The translations under genes and the position numbers were made by a program. The notes under the pieces were generated by a model. The model worked only from the letters and a program-made list of their open reading frames with translations. It was not told the DNA's origin and ran no database searches. Below are positions 1-12,318 of a DNA stretch of 64,000 nt, piece after piece. This stretch comes from Sinonovacula constricta (taxonomy: Eukaryota > Mollusca > Bivalvia > Cardiida > Solecurtidae). Numbering within the stretch: position 1 is the stretch's first letter; each line of letters opens with the position of its first letter. The DNA is taken from assembly GCA_007844125.1 (NCBI GenBank), contig CM017558.1:29600891-29664890 (forward strand), written 5' to 3'.

Positions 1-2683
1 ATTTTTTTATTTTATTTTCTTGTGACTACAATTTGTTAATGATAATTGTAATTTGTTCCCTACAAGATGGAGACAAGATAATTTTGATTATTTTTCACTA
101 ATTCCCTATTTTCAGAATAAAAGAAATGTTGTAGTTATCTCTGTTGTGGGACGTTTTATTCTCATATTTTATATAAGAAATATAATTAATTTAATTTGCT
201 TGTTTTTTAAGCGCTTAAACTTTTTAATAAATTCTTATCTCAGTTCTCAATCAATAGGATTCCATTTTATGTGTATGCTTCAATCTTAAGTGTTTTTCAA
301 AAGTTTAAAAAGTGGAAAACTTTTTTAGTTTTCTGCAATACCTACCCACATGGGAGGTAAGAATGAAGGTGTTTTTTTTTAATAGAGTAAAGTCCCTTTA
401 CATATGAAAAAGAGGGAATTGGCCATGTCCAAACATGTTAGTGCGATTTTCAGATTTATTAAGATATTATTGCATTGTACATAGAATAAATGTTTCTATA
501 ATTGTTTCTATTTAGTTTTTATTATTTTCCATAGAGGGAATACAAATTTCAGATGATTGAAGTAAAGAATTTGACATTGGTAACTGTACATCTAGAAACT
601 TTTGTAACATATTAAAACAATATTTTAGATTTAGAATCTAATAATTTTTAAATGAAATTTTTTAGTACTATTTCCTTAATTATAAGAAAAAAGGAAAACA
701 TTGCTTTCAAGATCAAGATTTTTATTGCTCTTGAATTTATCATTTGAAGAGGTCTTGTACACATTTCCCTTTGATACAGAACCACTGCCATTTTGAAACA
801 CGTTTGATCTAAGTTAAGATCGTGCTTGCGTAACACATTCCTCACACAACAGTTAATACTGGTTCGAACAGCATTATGTACTTCAATGCCAATATAAAAA
901 TGTTCTTTAAGATTTAAAGTTTTTCAAAACAAAAGTTATAATAGTGTTATATTTTAAACAAGAAAACAAGGTTTTCAACGATTTAATTTAATAAATCCAA
1001 TCTAAAGCTAGGTCAAGCTTGCTGTATCCAAAGTTTCAGCAAAATTGTTTTATCCAAACTGAAGTTATTGACTGGAAACTGTTTAGTAACAGTGGTCAGA
1101 TTGATCCCAAATCCAATCCCAAGCTAGCTATATCCAGCTTCAGCAGATTGATTTCTCCAAACTGAGGTTATTGACCAGAAACCATCTGTTTGATGCCGTA
1201 TACCATGCACTAATCTAATGAACAGGATTTTTGTTGAAAATCTGGTTAAAAATCATTTCTAAATATTACAATCTTGTTCTATTGTTTTTTCATCCTGCCC
1301 TATTCCCTTCCTAGCAGCAGTAATACTATTAAATGAAATTAGTGGACCTGTTGTTCAAAATCTTGGCTGTCAAGTTACTATTTTTGCTTGTTACCAGTAG
1401 CATTTTTCATGAAATCTTAGGAAATAAAGCTGTTTTGATCAAATTACCTGGGAAGATTCAGCACATTATATTTTAATCAAAGATTAAAATAAAAACTTAA
1501 AATAATAGCAAAATTTTAATTTTAACCTTTTTTCACCCTTCAATGGTTTGGAATAAATTTTTTTAAATAGTTTAATACACATGCTTATGGTTTATAGTTT
1601 TAAACTTAAGTTAAAAATAAATTAACCATCACAAGTTTAATGATCCTCTTGAGTTTGTCAAATAAATAATAAAAGCGTATGCCTGAACACCACTTGATCT
1701 TAAAGAAGCAAAGATCTCTCAATTTTTCCTTGATCTCAATTATGTAATCATTGTAATTTTTGAGAAAACTACAACACAAGCATACTTGTACAACATATTT
1801 ATTTGTATTCACTAATGTGACACAAAACAATTATCACACAGTTTAAAAAATCCCAAACACTTTTAATGTTCTCAGGTCTATGAATGAATGTCTATCTCAG
1901 GTGTTTGTTAACAAGGAAATTCACGACATCTTTTCCCAAATCTGTAATGAACAGAAAGAATAAAAAAGATTATTTGTTAAATGTTTTCACTTTGAGTTGG
2001 CAAAAGAAGCAGTTGAGAGTCTACAAATAAGACACAGAAAAACACAAACTCTAAATCTTAAAAAAGATTTATATTAACATACTTCATATAAACACAAATT
2101 ACTGTTAATGCAAACATTTCAAAGCATAACATATTTTGCTAATTAAATATTTTGTCATACAAATCTTCATATTTAACTTTAACAAACAAAAACATATTCA
2201 ACACAAAACAGTTTCAAAATATGACGTACATGTTAAAGAAAAATATATGAAAATGAATTCTATTTTTTTGTTAAGTTACTGGAATGAACCTTTACAAATT
2301 TACTTTAAATAAGTTCACTGTACATACCCACTTTAAATAATTAGTAAGCCTGGATGTTCTATCAGTCTGAAATGTAGAGAAGAATGGATTATTTTCATAC
2401 TGTACACATCACACAAAGCATAATTAGTAATGAACAAACACAATCTTGGGCAAAAAAAGAGCAAAATATTCATTAATTCAAAATTGCTGTCTTGTGCATT
2501 GAATGCAGTTGTTTTTATTAACATGCATCTGAGTTGTACAAAAACAAAGGTTGTGGAGGACTTAGAAGCCAATACTATATAGACATAGATGACAAGTGCA
2601 CATGTGAATTTGTATTGGGGCTAAGAAAACAAGCATTTGATAGTATTGCGGGCAATACAGTAGTCCCCTACCGGTCCCTCAAA
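1..2683. other. gene-free AT-rich stretch
   Basis: No coding exon is recognised on either strand. Open frames here are under 100 codons, have no family features and lack convincing splice sites at their ends. A diverged direct duplication lies at 993-1191. The stretch lies downstream of the minus-strand gene ending at 4781 and may be intergenic or hold an unidentified UTR. Confidence 0.5.
993..1191. repeat. diverged two-copy tandem duplication
   Basis: Two copies about 117 bp apart start with AATCCAATC. They share the landmarks AAGCTAG, TCCAAACTGA, TTATTGAC and GAAAC in the same order. The second copy is shorter by a small deletion. Confidence 0.6.
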
Positions 2684-3330
2684 AAGTTATGGGCCGGACA
2701 CGATTTTGCTGCAAGGTCATGCTGTGACATTGACCTTAAAGTTATCGACCCAAATGTTGTTCGCGATACGTCATCTCAATATGGTGATCACTTCTGTGAA
2801 ATAGTTGTAAAATCTGACTTCAAATAACAAAGTTATGGGGCGGACACGATTTTGCTGCAAGGTCATGCTACATGTCATCTCAATATGGTGATCATTTCTG
2901 TAAAATAGTTTTAAAATCCAACTTTAAATAACGAAGTTATGGGACGGACACGATTTTGCTGCAAGGCCATGCTGTGACCTTGACCTTTAAGGTAGCGACC
3001 CAAATCTTGCTCGCGACACGTCATCTCATTATGGTGATCATTTCTGTGAAATAGTTTTAAAATCCAACTTCAAATGACGAAGCTATGGGCCGGACACGAT
3101 TTTGCTTCAAGGTCATGCTGTGACCTTGACCTTCAAGGTAGCGACCCAAATCTTGCTCGCGACACGTCATCTCTATATGGTGATCATTTCTGTGAAATAG
3201 TTTTAAAATTCGACTTCAAATAACGAAGTTATGGGCTAATAGTTTTTAAGTTATCAAAGGATCCAGATTTTCGGACAGACAGACAGACGGATGGAGGGTA
3301 AACCTATAGTCCCCTGTTTGGCCACTGGGA
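2684..3330. repeat. 146-bp tandem array with a mobile-element-like tail
   Basis: Units start with AAGTTATGGG at about 2684, 2830, 2934 and 3080, and a partial copy starts at 3226. Spacings are 146, 104, 146 and 146 bp; the 104-bp unit lost an internal block. Each unit carries GACACGATTTTGCTGCAAGG, TGACCTTGACC and CATCTCAATATGGTGATCA. After the last unit come GGACAGACAGACAGACGGAT and CTATAGTCCCC. A related TAGTCCCCTACC precedes the array at about 2661, so the array seems to sit inside a dispersed element. A 97-codon open frame at 2534-2827 overlaps it and is not taken as a gene. Confidence 0.85.
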
Positions 3331-4780
3331 AGGACTTGTTTAGTGGGCTATGTTTGGCCACTCAGATGCAGTATTTATAACTTTTTTTTTTTTACACAAA
3401 ATATGGAATGTTAATATTTTCATTTTTTTCTAAACTGAAGATGTAACAAGAATATGCAAAAAAAAATTGTTACTATGTACTTATAAAGAATAGCAATTAT
3501 TGTAGCCTGGAAAGATAAAAGTGGCAGACCCTATTAAACAAATTTTCATTTTATCACCTATGGACTGTAAATATATCAATACGGTCATGCAAATTCATTT
3601 TAGATTTAAACCACAATAATCAATCCAGAAACATCAAGATTACAGAAGACATGCAGAAAATACAAACATGCAGAAAATACAAATCAAATGAAGAGTAACC
3701 TTCCCACACCCTTCAATATTAAAGTCACATGAACATAATCAGTGTCTTTCTAGCTATTATTGGTAAAAAGGCTGAAGTAAGATGTTTAACTGGAAGACAT
3801 TCACACAATACAGTTCAACTAGGACTTAGAACTACAAGACTCACACACATGTAGTGAAGGCCCGTGGACTCATCAGATTTATTAGCTGATAGTTGGTTCT
3901 CCTTCACCAATATATCAACAACATTCTCATAGAATCTACTTGTACAAAACATTTTCTTTTGATTTATCAACCATATAGACTATCTGCCACAAAGAACAAG
4001 AGCTGGTACAGGATCGCAGGCTCTTTGATTAGTGCTTTACTACTTAAAAGTTTAACGCTATAAGAATATATTAAAAGGTTCCATGAACTGTAAATTAATA
4101 GATTTTAATTTACACGAGCACTTGGTGTGAGTACAAACATGAAACCAAGACAACAGTTACAACCTTGAGGGTGAGTCTAAAAATGGGGGCTTAAACCAGT
4201 CTATAAGAGTTCAAACCTTGCCCTTCACGATAGAAAGAGTAAAGGAATATACCACATTGAAGGGAGAAAACTAAAAGCAACATCGTGTAGATATATAAAA
4301 ACAACCCAAACAACACAAGCGCAAAACTATTGCAATAGATAAATCATCCTTTGCAACTGAATGATTTGTAACAACTAAAGATAAAAGATAAACTTGAAAT
4401 AAAACTCTAAGCAATGCCATATCATTGCCTAAGTTATGACATCATAAGTAAAAAAAGCCATGACATCATTAAAAACAAAAATGCAAACTTTGAAACAAAA
4501 AAACAAACTGTCCTTCTTAATAGTATTGCATACAAAATACTGGAACTTGCATGTCTTATTTAAATGCACGAAAGTCTGGTAAGTCTAACCAGGGCCACAG
4601 TTCTCAGAAAACCCAACCCAGTACTTGTCAGTGCTTATAATCACATTAACTTATGTGAAGTATAATTCCAATCTATGCAGTGATTATTAATGAGGATAAA
4701 GCTTCATACTACTTGCACCCTAAACTTTAACCTGTGCATTAAAACGATGCTGTGTTCGGGTAAGTGGAAGCTCCCTTTAT
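3331..4780. other. gene-free stretch, probable 3' UTR or intergenic
   Basis: No coding exon is seen. The part next to 4781 should be the 3' UTR of the minus-strand prag01-like gene. No single polyadenylation signal stands out: a TTTATT (AATAAA on minus) overlaps the stop codon and the next lies near 3876. Confidence 0.4.
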
Positions 4781-4876
4781 TCAGAGAATAGTTGAGCTAA
4801 CAAAAATGGCTTCAGCGTGTTGGGAAACAGTCTCTGAAGGGGAGTCATCAGCAGTGTCAAGGGTGTCATACTTACT
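4781..4876 (-). CDS. prag01-like gene, exon 6 (C-terminus and stop)
   Basis: Acceptor TTTCAG|AGTAAG, then 31 codons and TGA at 4783-4781. The tail is acidic and Ser/Thr-rich and ends VSSTIL. Confidence 0.65.
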   Translation of the reverse strand, partial: SKYDTLDTADDSPSETVSQHAEAIFVSSTIL

Positions 4877-7800
4877 CTGAAACAAAACACAAGACTATTG
4901 TTACTGGCATAAGTGCTAAAATCAATGTAAATATAAAATAAAACTTACAAAATCAAAAGCAAACTTACAAAACTAACCACTTATATTTTCTTTCAGCTTA
5001 ACCATTTAAACTAGCAATAATATGTCAATAATTGGTACATAGGGTAAGTCACACAATGTGAATAATAAAAGAGATCAGTTTTAAAGTTGGAACAATTTCC
5101 CTAAAGAAATTATTTCAAAATAATCATTTAAGTTGATTAAAAAAAGACAACATTTTGATAGTTAGAAACATGCTTCTAAACAAAAAAGCAATACCTTGCC
5201 AAAAACAGCTTCTGCCTCCTTGCGAATGCCCTGAAGAGAGATAAAATATATGTGATTACATTAGTACAATTGATACAACCATATTAAAATTATTTTCATT
5301 TATCTAAACATTTTGCTTATTCTCTCTGTATAGTGCCAACACCTCAAATTTGCAAGTATTACAGGCAGGGGATCCTAATGAGATTCACAAGAGCCTGTTT
5401 ATTGGGTTAAGAGTACCACTAACAGTATTTCAGTTATCTGGAGACAGCGTCCACTTGAAGCATTATACCACACCAAGACACATTATCCTGACAATGGGCT
5501 AACCTGTCGTGGATCTACCCTCATATTTGCCTGAGCATAAGCAAGAGAGCTATACCACTACCTTTTTTTAACAACTTTGGTATGTCGCAGACCGAGATTG
5601 AACCTGGGGCCTCCTGTACCTTAAGCCAATGCTCTACCAACTGCGCTACCAGGTCTGGTACAAAAGTATGAACGGCTGGAGACACTATCATGACACCAAA
5701 GAACCAGACGTAATGTTTGTGCTCAAATCCCGAGCATCTAGGAGGAACGCTATTGCTACCAACTTTAACATTTCTAATTTGTTCTGACTAGTTTTACTGG
5801 ACATAAACAGACCCTCAAAACAATCTGATCAGATGGTGTACACTCTCACTTTGCTTGTCTAAGAGCGGAGACAAATCAATGTTTTAGGGTTTTATACTTA
5901 ATTACAAACACAATTATGATCATATTGGCGATACCTAGCTATCGATGAACTTCGATATCTCAAAGTCGCTGGGACCTGGCAAAATACTTTGATTTAAAAG
6001 AACTTTGAGACATCAGTTCTTTGTATGAAAAGTGAATTTTAAGACTTTTTACTACACGTTTTTGTAAATTTCTTATATGTCTTATTGTATGCATTCCACA
6101 GGTTTGTGCATGTGGAAAGCCAATGTTAATTGATCTATGACGTCACGTTCACACATTGTCAAGCTGTCAGGTGACCAGAGTTGGCGATAGCCTTTGATCT
6201 TCGAGTAAAGCAAGTTGAATTAGTAAAACAAACATGATCAGGGGCCCAGCAATCATTCTGAGTTAAATTGGAATGCAGCTTAAGCAAATTTGTTTTATGC
6301 AGGTTTTTTTATCGGATGAAAGAAGGTAACAAAATGGGACTTGGAAAATAGTTTGAGTCAAGCGGAATTGTCTCTCAAGCGAGTTTGGGTGAAGGAAGCC
6401 CCTCCAACAAATGTCTGAGTGGAACTTTGGTGCACTGCATGTTTGCTGCAAAATCTTGCCAATTTTTACCCCAAGCAAAACTTGAACCTATGTAGTGAGG
6501 TGCCAAGGCATAAAAGTTCACAACAAATCACAAAAACCCCAGTAATGTACCACGCTTATGCTGCTGTATTTATCACTAAGCAATACACATTTTTGGTACT
6601 ACAAGCAAAGAAGAACATTGTATTGCTAGGGACTTGGTCGCAAATAGTGCAGATTCTGATTAGACAGCTCCCAGAGAAAGCTCAATGATCTGGAAGAACA
6701 ATATTTGCAAAGCCCAACAAAGATGCCCTTAGCTGGTTAAGTCTTAAACAACAGGTACAAAAATAATGACAAAAAGCTTTACCAGTTTGTCGGCCAGTTT
6801 GTAGACGTCTGGTGAGGTTCCCTGAAAAGAAAAAGCATGAGAATTTTTTGTTACCTTACTCTAGAACAGTCGCAAATTGTCTGTGGTTCAAAAATATTAC
6901 TTAGAAAAATAAGCTTTTGTTTAAATTTGGTAGCTACCTTGTTGTTGAAAAGCATGTCACAGTATATATTTATCCATTCAGTTTTATATATGTTTTTTTC
7001 TTATCTAATGTCTGTATCTTGTTAAATATTTGTGTATCATTTATTACTATGTCAAATAATGTGTGTATACATGGATATAAACACAAATATAATTGTATGT
7101 AACGTTTGTAAGAGCTACAGACATATACTAGGAAAAAGATGCTGAAATCTAGTTCGGAGTAAAACAATCTGCTAATAAGTTCGAACATTGTGTCACAGAC
7201 TGAAGGCTAAACAAATGCTAGAGACTAAAAAGTCACATGTTGAAATCAGCATACAGCCAACATGAACTATGATATATATATACAACCAAACAATTACAAG
7301 CTGGTTATTTGGAGCATCTTTTCTGCTATATATATATGTACTTTTTTTAGAAATAATTATTCTCTATTTGGCCATTCTACATATAAATTGCAGCTTTAAA
7401 ATAGACAAAAGGATCTGCCTTCATTTAGCACTACACTAGGACATTGCTAATAAGTAGCTGGGACAACAGAAGATGCCAATCTGCACATCAGATGCTTTGG
7501 ATCGAGACAAGTGTGATAAACACATCGCACCCAGAAAACTGGGGATCAGAAGCTAAATAACTGATGTTTATTGGGTTTATCGTCCAACCAACAGTATTTC
7601 AGTTACCTGGAGATGGTGTCCACTTGAAAGATATAGTGTTGCCTTCACTGTGTATAGCATGCCATGAACACCTGGCATGATACCACACCCAGTCACATTA
7701 TCCTGACACCAGGCCAACCAGTCGTGGAACTACCCTTATATTTGCTTGAGTATTAGCAAGGGAGCTTCACCATTACCATCTTTAACGACTTTGGTATGTA

Positions 7801-9582
7801 TCGGCCCGGGATCGAACCGGGGCATCCCACACATGGAGCCAACGCTTTACCGGTTGTGCTACCGGGACATGTGTGATAAACACATCCCACCCAGAAAGCT
7901 GGGGATCAGAAGCTAAATAACTGATGATAATGGTAATTACTTACAGATGGCTCTGGTACTTCTGGCATATCTTCATAGATGTTCACAGGCTTGGACATGT
8001 CAGGTTCTGCGACATAGAAGCACCCGTACTGGTTGGCCTGTGGGAGAAAAGAAAGCAGGAAAATATAATTACACATGTTTATGTCAAAACTGACTTTTTT
8101 TTCAATGTCCTAATCAATGATGGTGCTTTCACAACAGTATATTGCTAGGCCAAGTAACATCAACATTTTACTGGCGGTACAAACCTAACAACATTTTTTG
8201 TCAATACTTTTGCAGTTTCAGTGTTGTCATAAGTTCTGCATTTATAACTAGAAAAAGAGCAGGCTGCATGAAAAAGAAGGACAGGTAATAGCTATTTAAA
8301 GAACATATGTTTGTCCAAATATTCTGAAGCCAAATCGGATCATTTGGAGCCATTGGCGAACATAGGTGTGCGCCCTGACCTCCTGATTGGTTTTGTTTTA
8401 TATACGGATCTGAGACAAATATCTGGATAGATAAAATGCTAAAAGACCTTCTCATGTAAAGGTTTTAGACCAATATAGGAGTCAATAAATCCAATGAGGC
8501 TACAGCTTGTAGGTCTGTGGTTCCAGGTTCAAACTGTTTGCCCATAGGTGATCTCAGAGTTAAATAAAGCACTTACAACAGCAATGCTGAAGCCAAAAGC
8601 GCCAATTGAGGCCAAAAGGTGAATGTTGTACTTGGTTTGACGCTTGCCATTCTCTGAAGCCCAGTCGCCCTGGGGTGATGGTAGTTGGTCCATTGTTTTG
8701 CAGTTTTCAATGGCCACATCACGGGCTGATACCAAACTGCCCCCATGGTAACAACGAGCAGATGCCTGGCTCCCTAGAAAAGAAGGATGGAAACTAATAA
8801 AAGCAACAATTACATTCTACAGCATTAACTGATTTTCTGACTTAAGATATATTTTTACAAGATCAAAAAAGTTAGAAATATTTTTACAAGATTAAATAAA
8901 TTAAATGTATGTTAGATATATTTTTACAATATTAAATAAGATAATTTTATCAAGTTAATTATGAATGATGGTATACACACTATACCATTGAATTATTTAA
9001 TGTTTAAGATTTATTTAATCCCAATGAAGTGAGGGCGCAAAAGCTTGTCTGTGTCAGTTTGTTTAGCTTCACCAGGTAACCTTAAAAGCAGTCATTACTG
9101 ATGTAGCATTCCACTGTGTAGTCCTTCACCAAGCCACTTTAGCTCAATTGGTCTTCAGTTTGAATCCTACTGGAGGCTCACTTTTTCTGCTTATGTTCAA
9201 CTTAAATTATAATGCAATGCAAATAAACCCAATGCTAGTGTTGGGCTCAATTGGTGAATCTCACTGTAGCTAAAACTTTTTTCGACCTAGAAGACATTAC
9301 AAGAAAAAATATTGGAAATGCTTTCCTAGACTTTGTGAACGATGGTTGTATTCATTTTGACACTAGAATATCTTCTTTCTTAAATAAATGAACATTAAAT
9401 TCAACCATGATTAAGTGAACGTGACAAAACTTCAGTTTCATGTCCAGCAACGGAGCGTCAAGGTCACGCTGAATTAAACCGTCATAAAAATTAGAATGAA
9501 AACTGTAACAGCTATAACTTGAGATAGACTTACTCAATGTGGGGACCACGAGCCTGCTGACCGCACTTTTAACTGGAAACAT
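4781..9582 (-). CDS. deltamethrin-resistance (prag01)-family mitochondrial membrane protein, six exons
   Basis: The coding exons are 9582-9534, 8773-8577, 8037-7945, 6821-6783, 5230-5195 and 4876-4781. All introns are GT-AG; the first is phase 1 and the rest phase 0. The product is 169 residues. Residues 1-27 are rich in Arg, Ser and Ala without acidic residues, like a mitochondrial presequence. The family core is at about 42-65 (TMDQLPSPQGDW, then GKRQTKYN), followed by a membrane span at about 67-91. The acidic C-terminal tail (92-169) is longer than I expect for the insect proteins. The family is placed in the mitochondrial inner membrane; its exact role is not clear to me. Family assignment rests on the TMDxLPxPxGxW...KRQxKYN pattern, remembered and not searched. 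Two SINEs sit in its introns. The start is the first ATG of the exon with the presequence. Confidence 0.72.
5195..5230 (-). CDS. prag01-like gene, exon 5 (36-bp microexon)
   Basis: CTCTTCAG|GGCATTC to GGCAAG|GTATTGC, 12 codons (GIRKEAEAVFGK), phase 0 at both ends and therefore also skippable in frame. Confidence 0.65.
5388..5672 (-). mobile_element. tRNA-derived SINE, family 1
   Basis: On the minus strand the element starts with a tRNA-like head (A box TAGCGCAGTTGG, B box GGTTCAATCTC). A body follows with CTTGCTTATGCTCAGGCAAA and AGTGGACGCTGTCTCCAGA, and it ends in TTAACCCAATAAACA. It shares head, body and tail with the copy at 7567-7870 and lies in an intron of the prag01-like gene. Confidence 0.8.
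6783..6821 (-). CDS. prag01-like gene, exon 4 (39-bp microexon)
   Basis: TTTTCAG|GGAACC to AAACTG|GTAAAGC, 13 codons (GTSPDVYKLADKL), phase 0 on both sides, so it could be skipped without a frameshift. It is supported by its splice sites and by the continuing frame. Confidence 0.65.
7511..7566. repeat. left copy of a 56-bp direct repeat flanking a SINE
   Basis: It starts GTGTGATAAACACATC and ends AACTGATG. It matches 7871-7926 with two differences. Confidence 0.9.
7567..7870 (-). mobile_element. full-length tRNA-derived SINE, family 1
   Basis: Head first on the minus strand: A box TAGCACAACCGG, B box GGTTCGATCCC. The body contains ATGCCAGGTGTTCATGGCAT and GTGGACACCATCTCCAGG, and the tail is GGACGATAAACCCAATAAA. 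It is flanked exactly by a 56-bp direct repeat, which fixes both ends. It lies in an intron of the prag01-like gene. Confidence 0.88.
7871..7926. repeat. right copy of a 56-bp direct repeat flanking a SINE
   Basis: It is the partner of 7511-7566, displaced by exactly 360 bp. The two mismatches suggest a fairly young duplication. Confidence 0.9.
7945..8037 (-). CDS. prag01-like gene, exon 3
   Basis: Acceptor CCCACAG|GCCAACC, donor CCATCT|GTAAGTAA, 31 codons, phase 0 at both ends. It finishes the membrane span (ANQYGCFYVAEP) and begins the acidic tail (YEDMPEVPEPS). Confidence 0.75.
8577..8773 (-). CDS. prag01-like gene, exon 2 (family core and membrane span)
   Basis: The acceptor is TTCTAG|GGAGCC and the donor GCTGTT|GTAAGTGC. 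It carries residues 17-82: the end of the presequence (RCYHGGS), the TMDQLPSPQGDW core, GKRQTKYN and the start of the hydrophobic span. This is the diagnostic exon of the gene. Confidence 0.8.
8845..8940. repeat. short AT-rich tandem repeat
   Basis: Three imperfect copies of ATATTTTTACAAGATTAAA. They lie in the first intron of the prag01-like gene. Confidence 0.6.
9534..9582 (-). CDS. prag01-like gene, exon 1 (start, presequence)
   Basis: It encodes MFPVKSAVSRLVVPTL plus the first base of an Arg codon and ends at the donor A|GTAAGTC. Joining to the next exon (GG) makes AGG and keeps the frame. Downstream, the same frame reads into the intron without meaning. Confidence 0.7.
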
Positions 9583-10064
9583 GGTTAATTTCTGTTATAT
9601 TTCCTGATAAAATAACGCGTGCCCAAAATTTCAGTCGACACTAAAAAGGCGGTGTAATGGCACCCGGCGTTTCTTTTACAATGCCGTGAACAAATTTATT
9701 CGTACAAGACGGGAGTGGTTACCTCCCTTTGATTTTCACACCGACATATTGAACACTGCGAACAAAATATGTCTAAAATTACAACATGCGTATAGCTTGG
9801 GTGTTAACTACTTAAATTGTTTTGTGTTTTAAAATATTGTAATGATTCAAACAACAACAATATGATATCCACTTTACGAAATGACAGCTACTATTTTCAT
9901 ACTGTCACATGTTACCAATTATGACCTACAAACACACTAAACACGGAAAAATAATCAACGTCCAACACTTTGATAAGAAAGAGAAAAAACGAATTATTAC
10001 GCGATTCGTGATAATTGTATCTAAGAAAAAAAATCATAAAACTATACATGCATTATGAGAGAAG

Positions 10065-10068
<4 letters not shown>
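9583..10068. other. 5' flank of the prag01-like gene
   Basis: It should hold the minus-strand promoter and 5' UTR. The first 150 bases are richer in CG dinucleotides (AACGCGTG, GTCGACAC, CCCGGCG) than the surroundings. No TATA box at a fitting distance is evident. Confidence 0.3.

Positions 10069-10130
<62 letters not shown>
10069..10130. repeat. (CAGA)n microsatellite
   Basis: An uninterrupted tetranucleotide run of about 15 copies. Confidence 0.97.
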
Positions 10131-10448
10131 TGCAATAGATAAAATAGATGAAATGAATGACTGTGTGACAGAAAAAAATATATGTTAAAACAGCATATAT
10201 ATACACTGCTGTATCATGTTAAAAATATGTGCATATAAAATGGCAAAAAGAAGAAAATGGCCAATCTTGCATTGCTTGACGTAATTAATCTAGACTACTA
10301 AGTTCTATTTAATGTACAACTATAGATCCATTTTGCTAAGTCATTTGAATGATTTTCTTCGCTGTTGTTTTCTGTCTTACTATTGTTGCTAATGCTGATT
10401 GTGTGATTATTTGAGGTAAAGAAGTGGCAGAAGAAGGAGGGTAAGGAG

Positions 10449-10486
10449 ATGATGATGATGATTATGACGATCATGACGATTATGAC

Positions 10487-10520
<34 letters not shown>

Positions 10521-10769
10521 ATGGTGATGATGATGATGATGATGATAGTGGTGATGTTGATAATTAAACTGCCGATGATGATCTCAGCGTTGTTGTTGCT
10601 GATGACGATGATGATGATGATGGTGATGGCGGTGGTGGTGGCAGCGGTAGATGATGATGATGATAATGATGATGATGATGATTATAATGATGATGATGAA
10701 AATTACTATGACGACGATGACGATGACAAAAACGACTACGACGACACCGACGACACCGACGACACCGAC

Positions 10770-10814
<45 letters not shown>

Positions 10815-10815
10815 A
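10449..10815. repeat. (GAT/GAC)n trinucleotide tract
   Basis: About 370 bp are dominated by GATGATGAT with GAC variants (ACGACACCG repeated three times near 10740-10768). The low-complexity frames on both strands give poly-Asp, poly-Met and poly-His and are not genes. Confidence 0.95.
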
Positions 10816-10859
10816 ATGATGGCTATTTACAGTCATCTTTAAGTACACAGCAGCGCATT

Positions 10860-12318
10860 AACTGTTAAAATGTTTACTGAATTTATTGCTGCATTATTAG
10901 CAAGTATAATCCGATTGTAATCGGCCTAGTTTTACACAAGGCGGCCATTGTATTTTCTTTTATTTTTTCCATACGTCTTAAATAACAAGTTTGAGACAAG
11001 CCTATTAAGTTTAAAACATGTAATTCAAATACATGTTAAATATAATTAATCCGAGTGGCATGTAGTTTCAACCTACTTATACAAGAAAAATGCACTATTG
11101 CTAATTCGTATTGCGTCTTAAAGATACGACAACGTACGTATTGCTTAAAATTATGTTAACTGTTTCATTCGTGTTGGCGTGTTTTTCTTTTCTCAGGGAC
11201 ATTTCTAAAAGTAAGACTTGCAGAACGAAAAGGATTTGAAAGAAGTTAAGTGTATTTGTTTATATTAAAAGAACTATTGTAAAAAACTAATAAGTGAAGT
11301 TAAAAATAATACGCAGTGTGTGTTAAAATTAAGTGAGACATCATTTAAGTTCTTTTTGTGCAAAAGTGTTCAGTAGTGATAAGGAAGTGTTTACATGTTT
11401 TAGCTTTTTAACAAGTTGTGTTGGCAACCGTGTCATGACTTCAATATGAGAACTTAAGAAAAGCAACATTGTTACGAACGACAGCCGATGTAAATTATTT
11501 TATACATTATAAAACAGATTGAAAATGACCGGGCATACTAACAATGAACCGATCGTTATACAATTGTCTTCTTAAATTGATAAACATTGAGCGGTTCCTC
11601 GTACCTATTTCAAATGGACGCTAGTGAAATAAACCAAAGTGAACGAAGATCTGGCAATCTATGCCTGTATGCGAAAAGAAGTCTTTTTAAATGAAGGAAA
11701 ACGGACTAACCCATTGTGTAAACCAACAAGAAACATTGTTTTAAAACGATTCTGTTAAATATAAAGATAACACAAATGAACGAGGACAAATCCGCATCAG
11801 CCAGCCAGTGAGCAGATATAATTTGAAATCGGGTAATTCGAATATGTTTCAAAGGAACAACACAGAATCCAAAAGAAAAAAAAAACGTTGCCAATTTCAC
11901 AGCATCCTGCCGTTTAACCAAATGGATCTATCACTTCATCCATGTGTTTGAAAGGGATTCTGTGAAATAAAATGGATATAAACACACGGGACCTATGACT
12001 CATTTAACGAATCCATAAAGTTAACCAAAGTTAACAGACTGTCCAATTCACATGTTTTAACTCAGACACTCCAAAGATTTCTTTTTTAAGAAATTGAAAC
12101 TACAACTAATTACACAGCATTTAATTATTTTAACAGTGAAAATAAAGGTCGCGCGCTTTACGATTCTCTCCCAAAGAAACTTGATGAAAGAAAAATCCAA
12201 AGGATATTTTACTAATTCCATAGCATTCCCCCAAGGAATTCTAAGTTTACTCATGTTATGCTATTCACATTTGTATTTCTTCAGAACGCTATAAACGATA
12301 ACCCAATTAAAGAGAACC
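10860..12318. other. 5' flank of the GPCR gene
   Basis: No coding exon is seen. It probably holds promoter and 5' UTR of the plus-strand receptor. An in-frame TAA at 12292-12294 closes the frame just before its ATG. Confidence 0.4.

Noticed and set aside
2534..2827. 97-codon open frame
   Set aside because: It runs into the 146-bp tandem repeat and has no family features.
10449..10868. Asp- and Met-rich frames, also His-rich on the other strand
   Set aside because: They are a by-product of the GAT trinucleotide tract.
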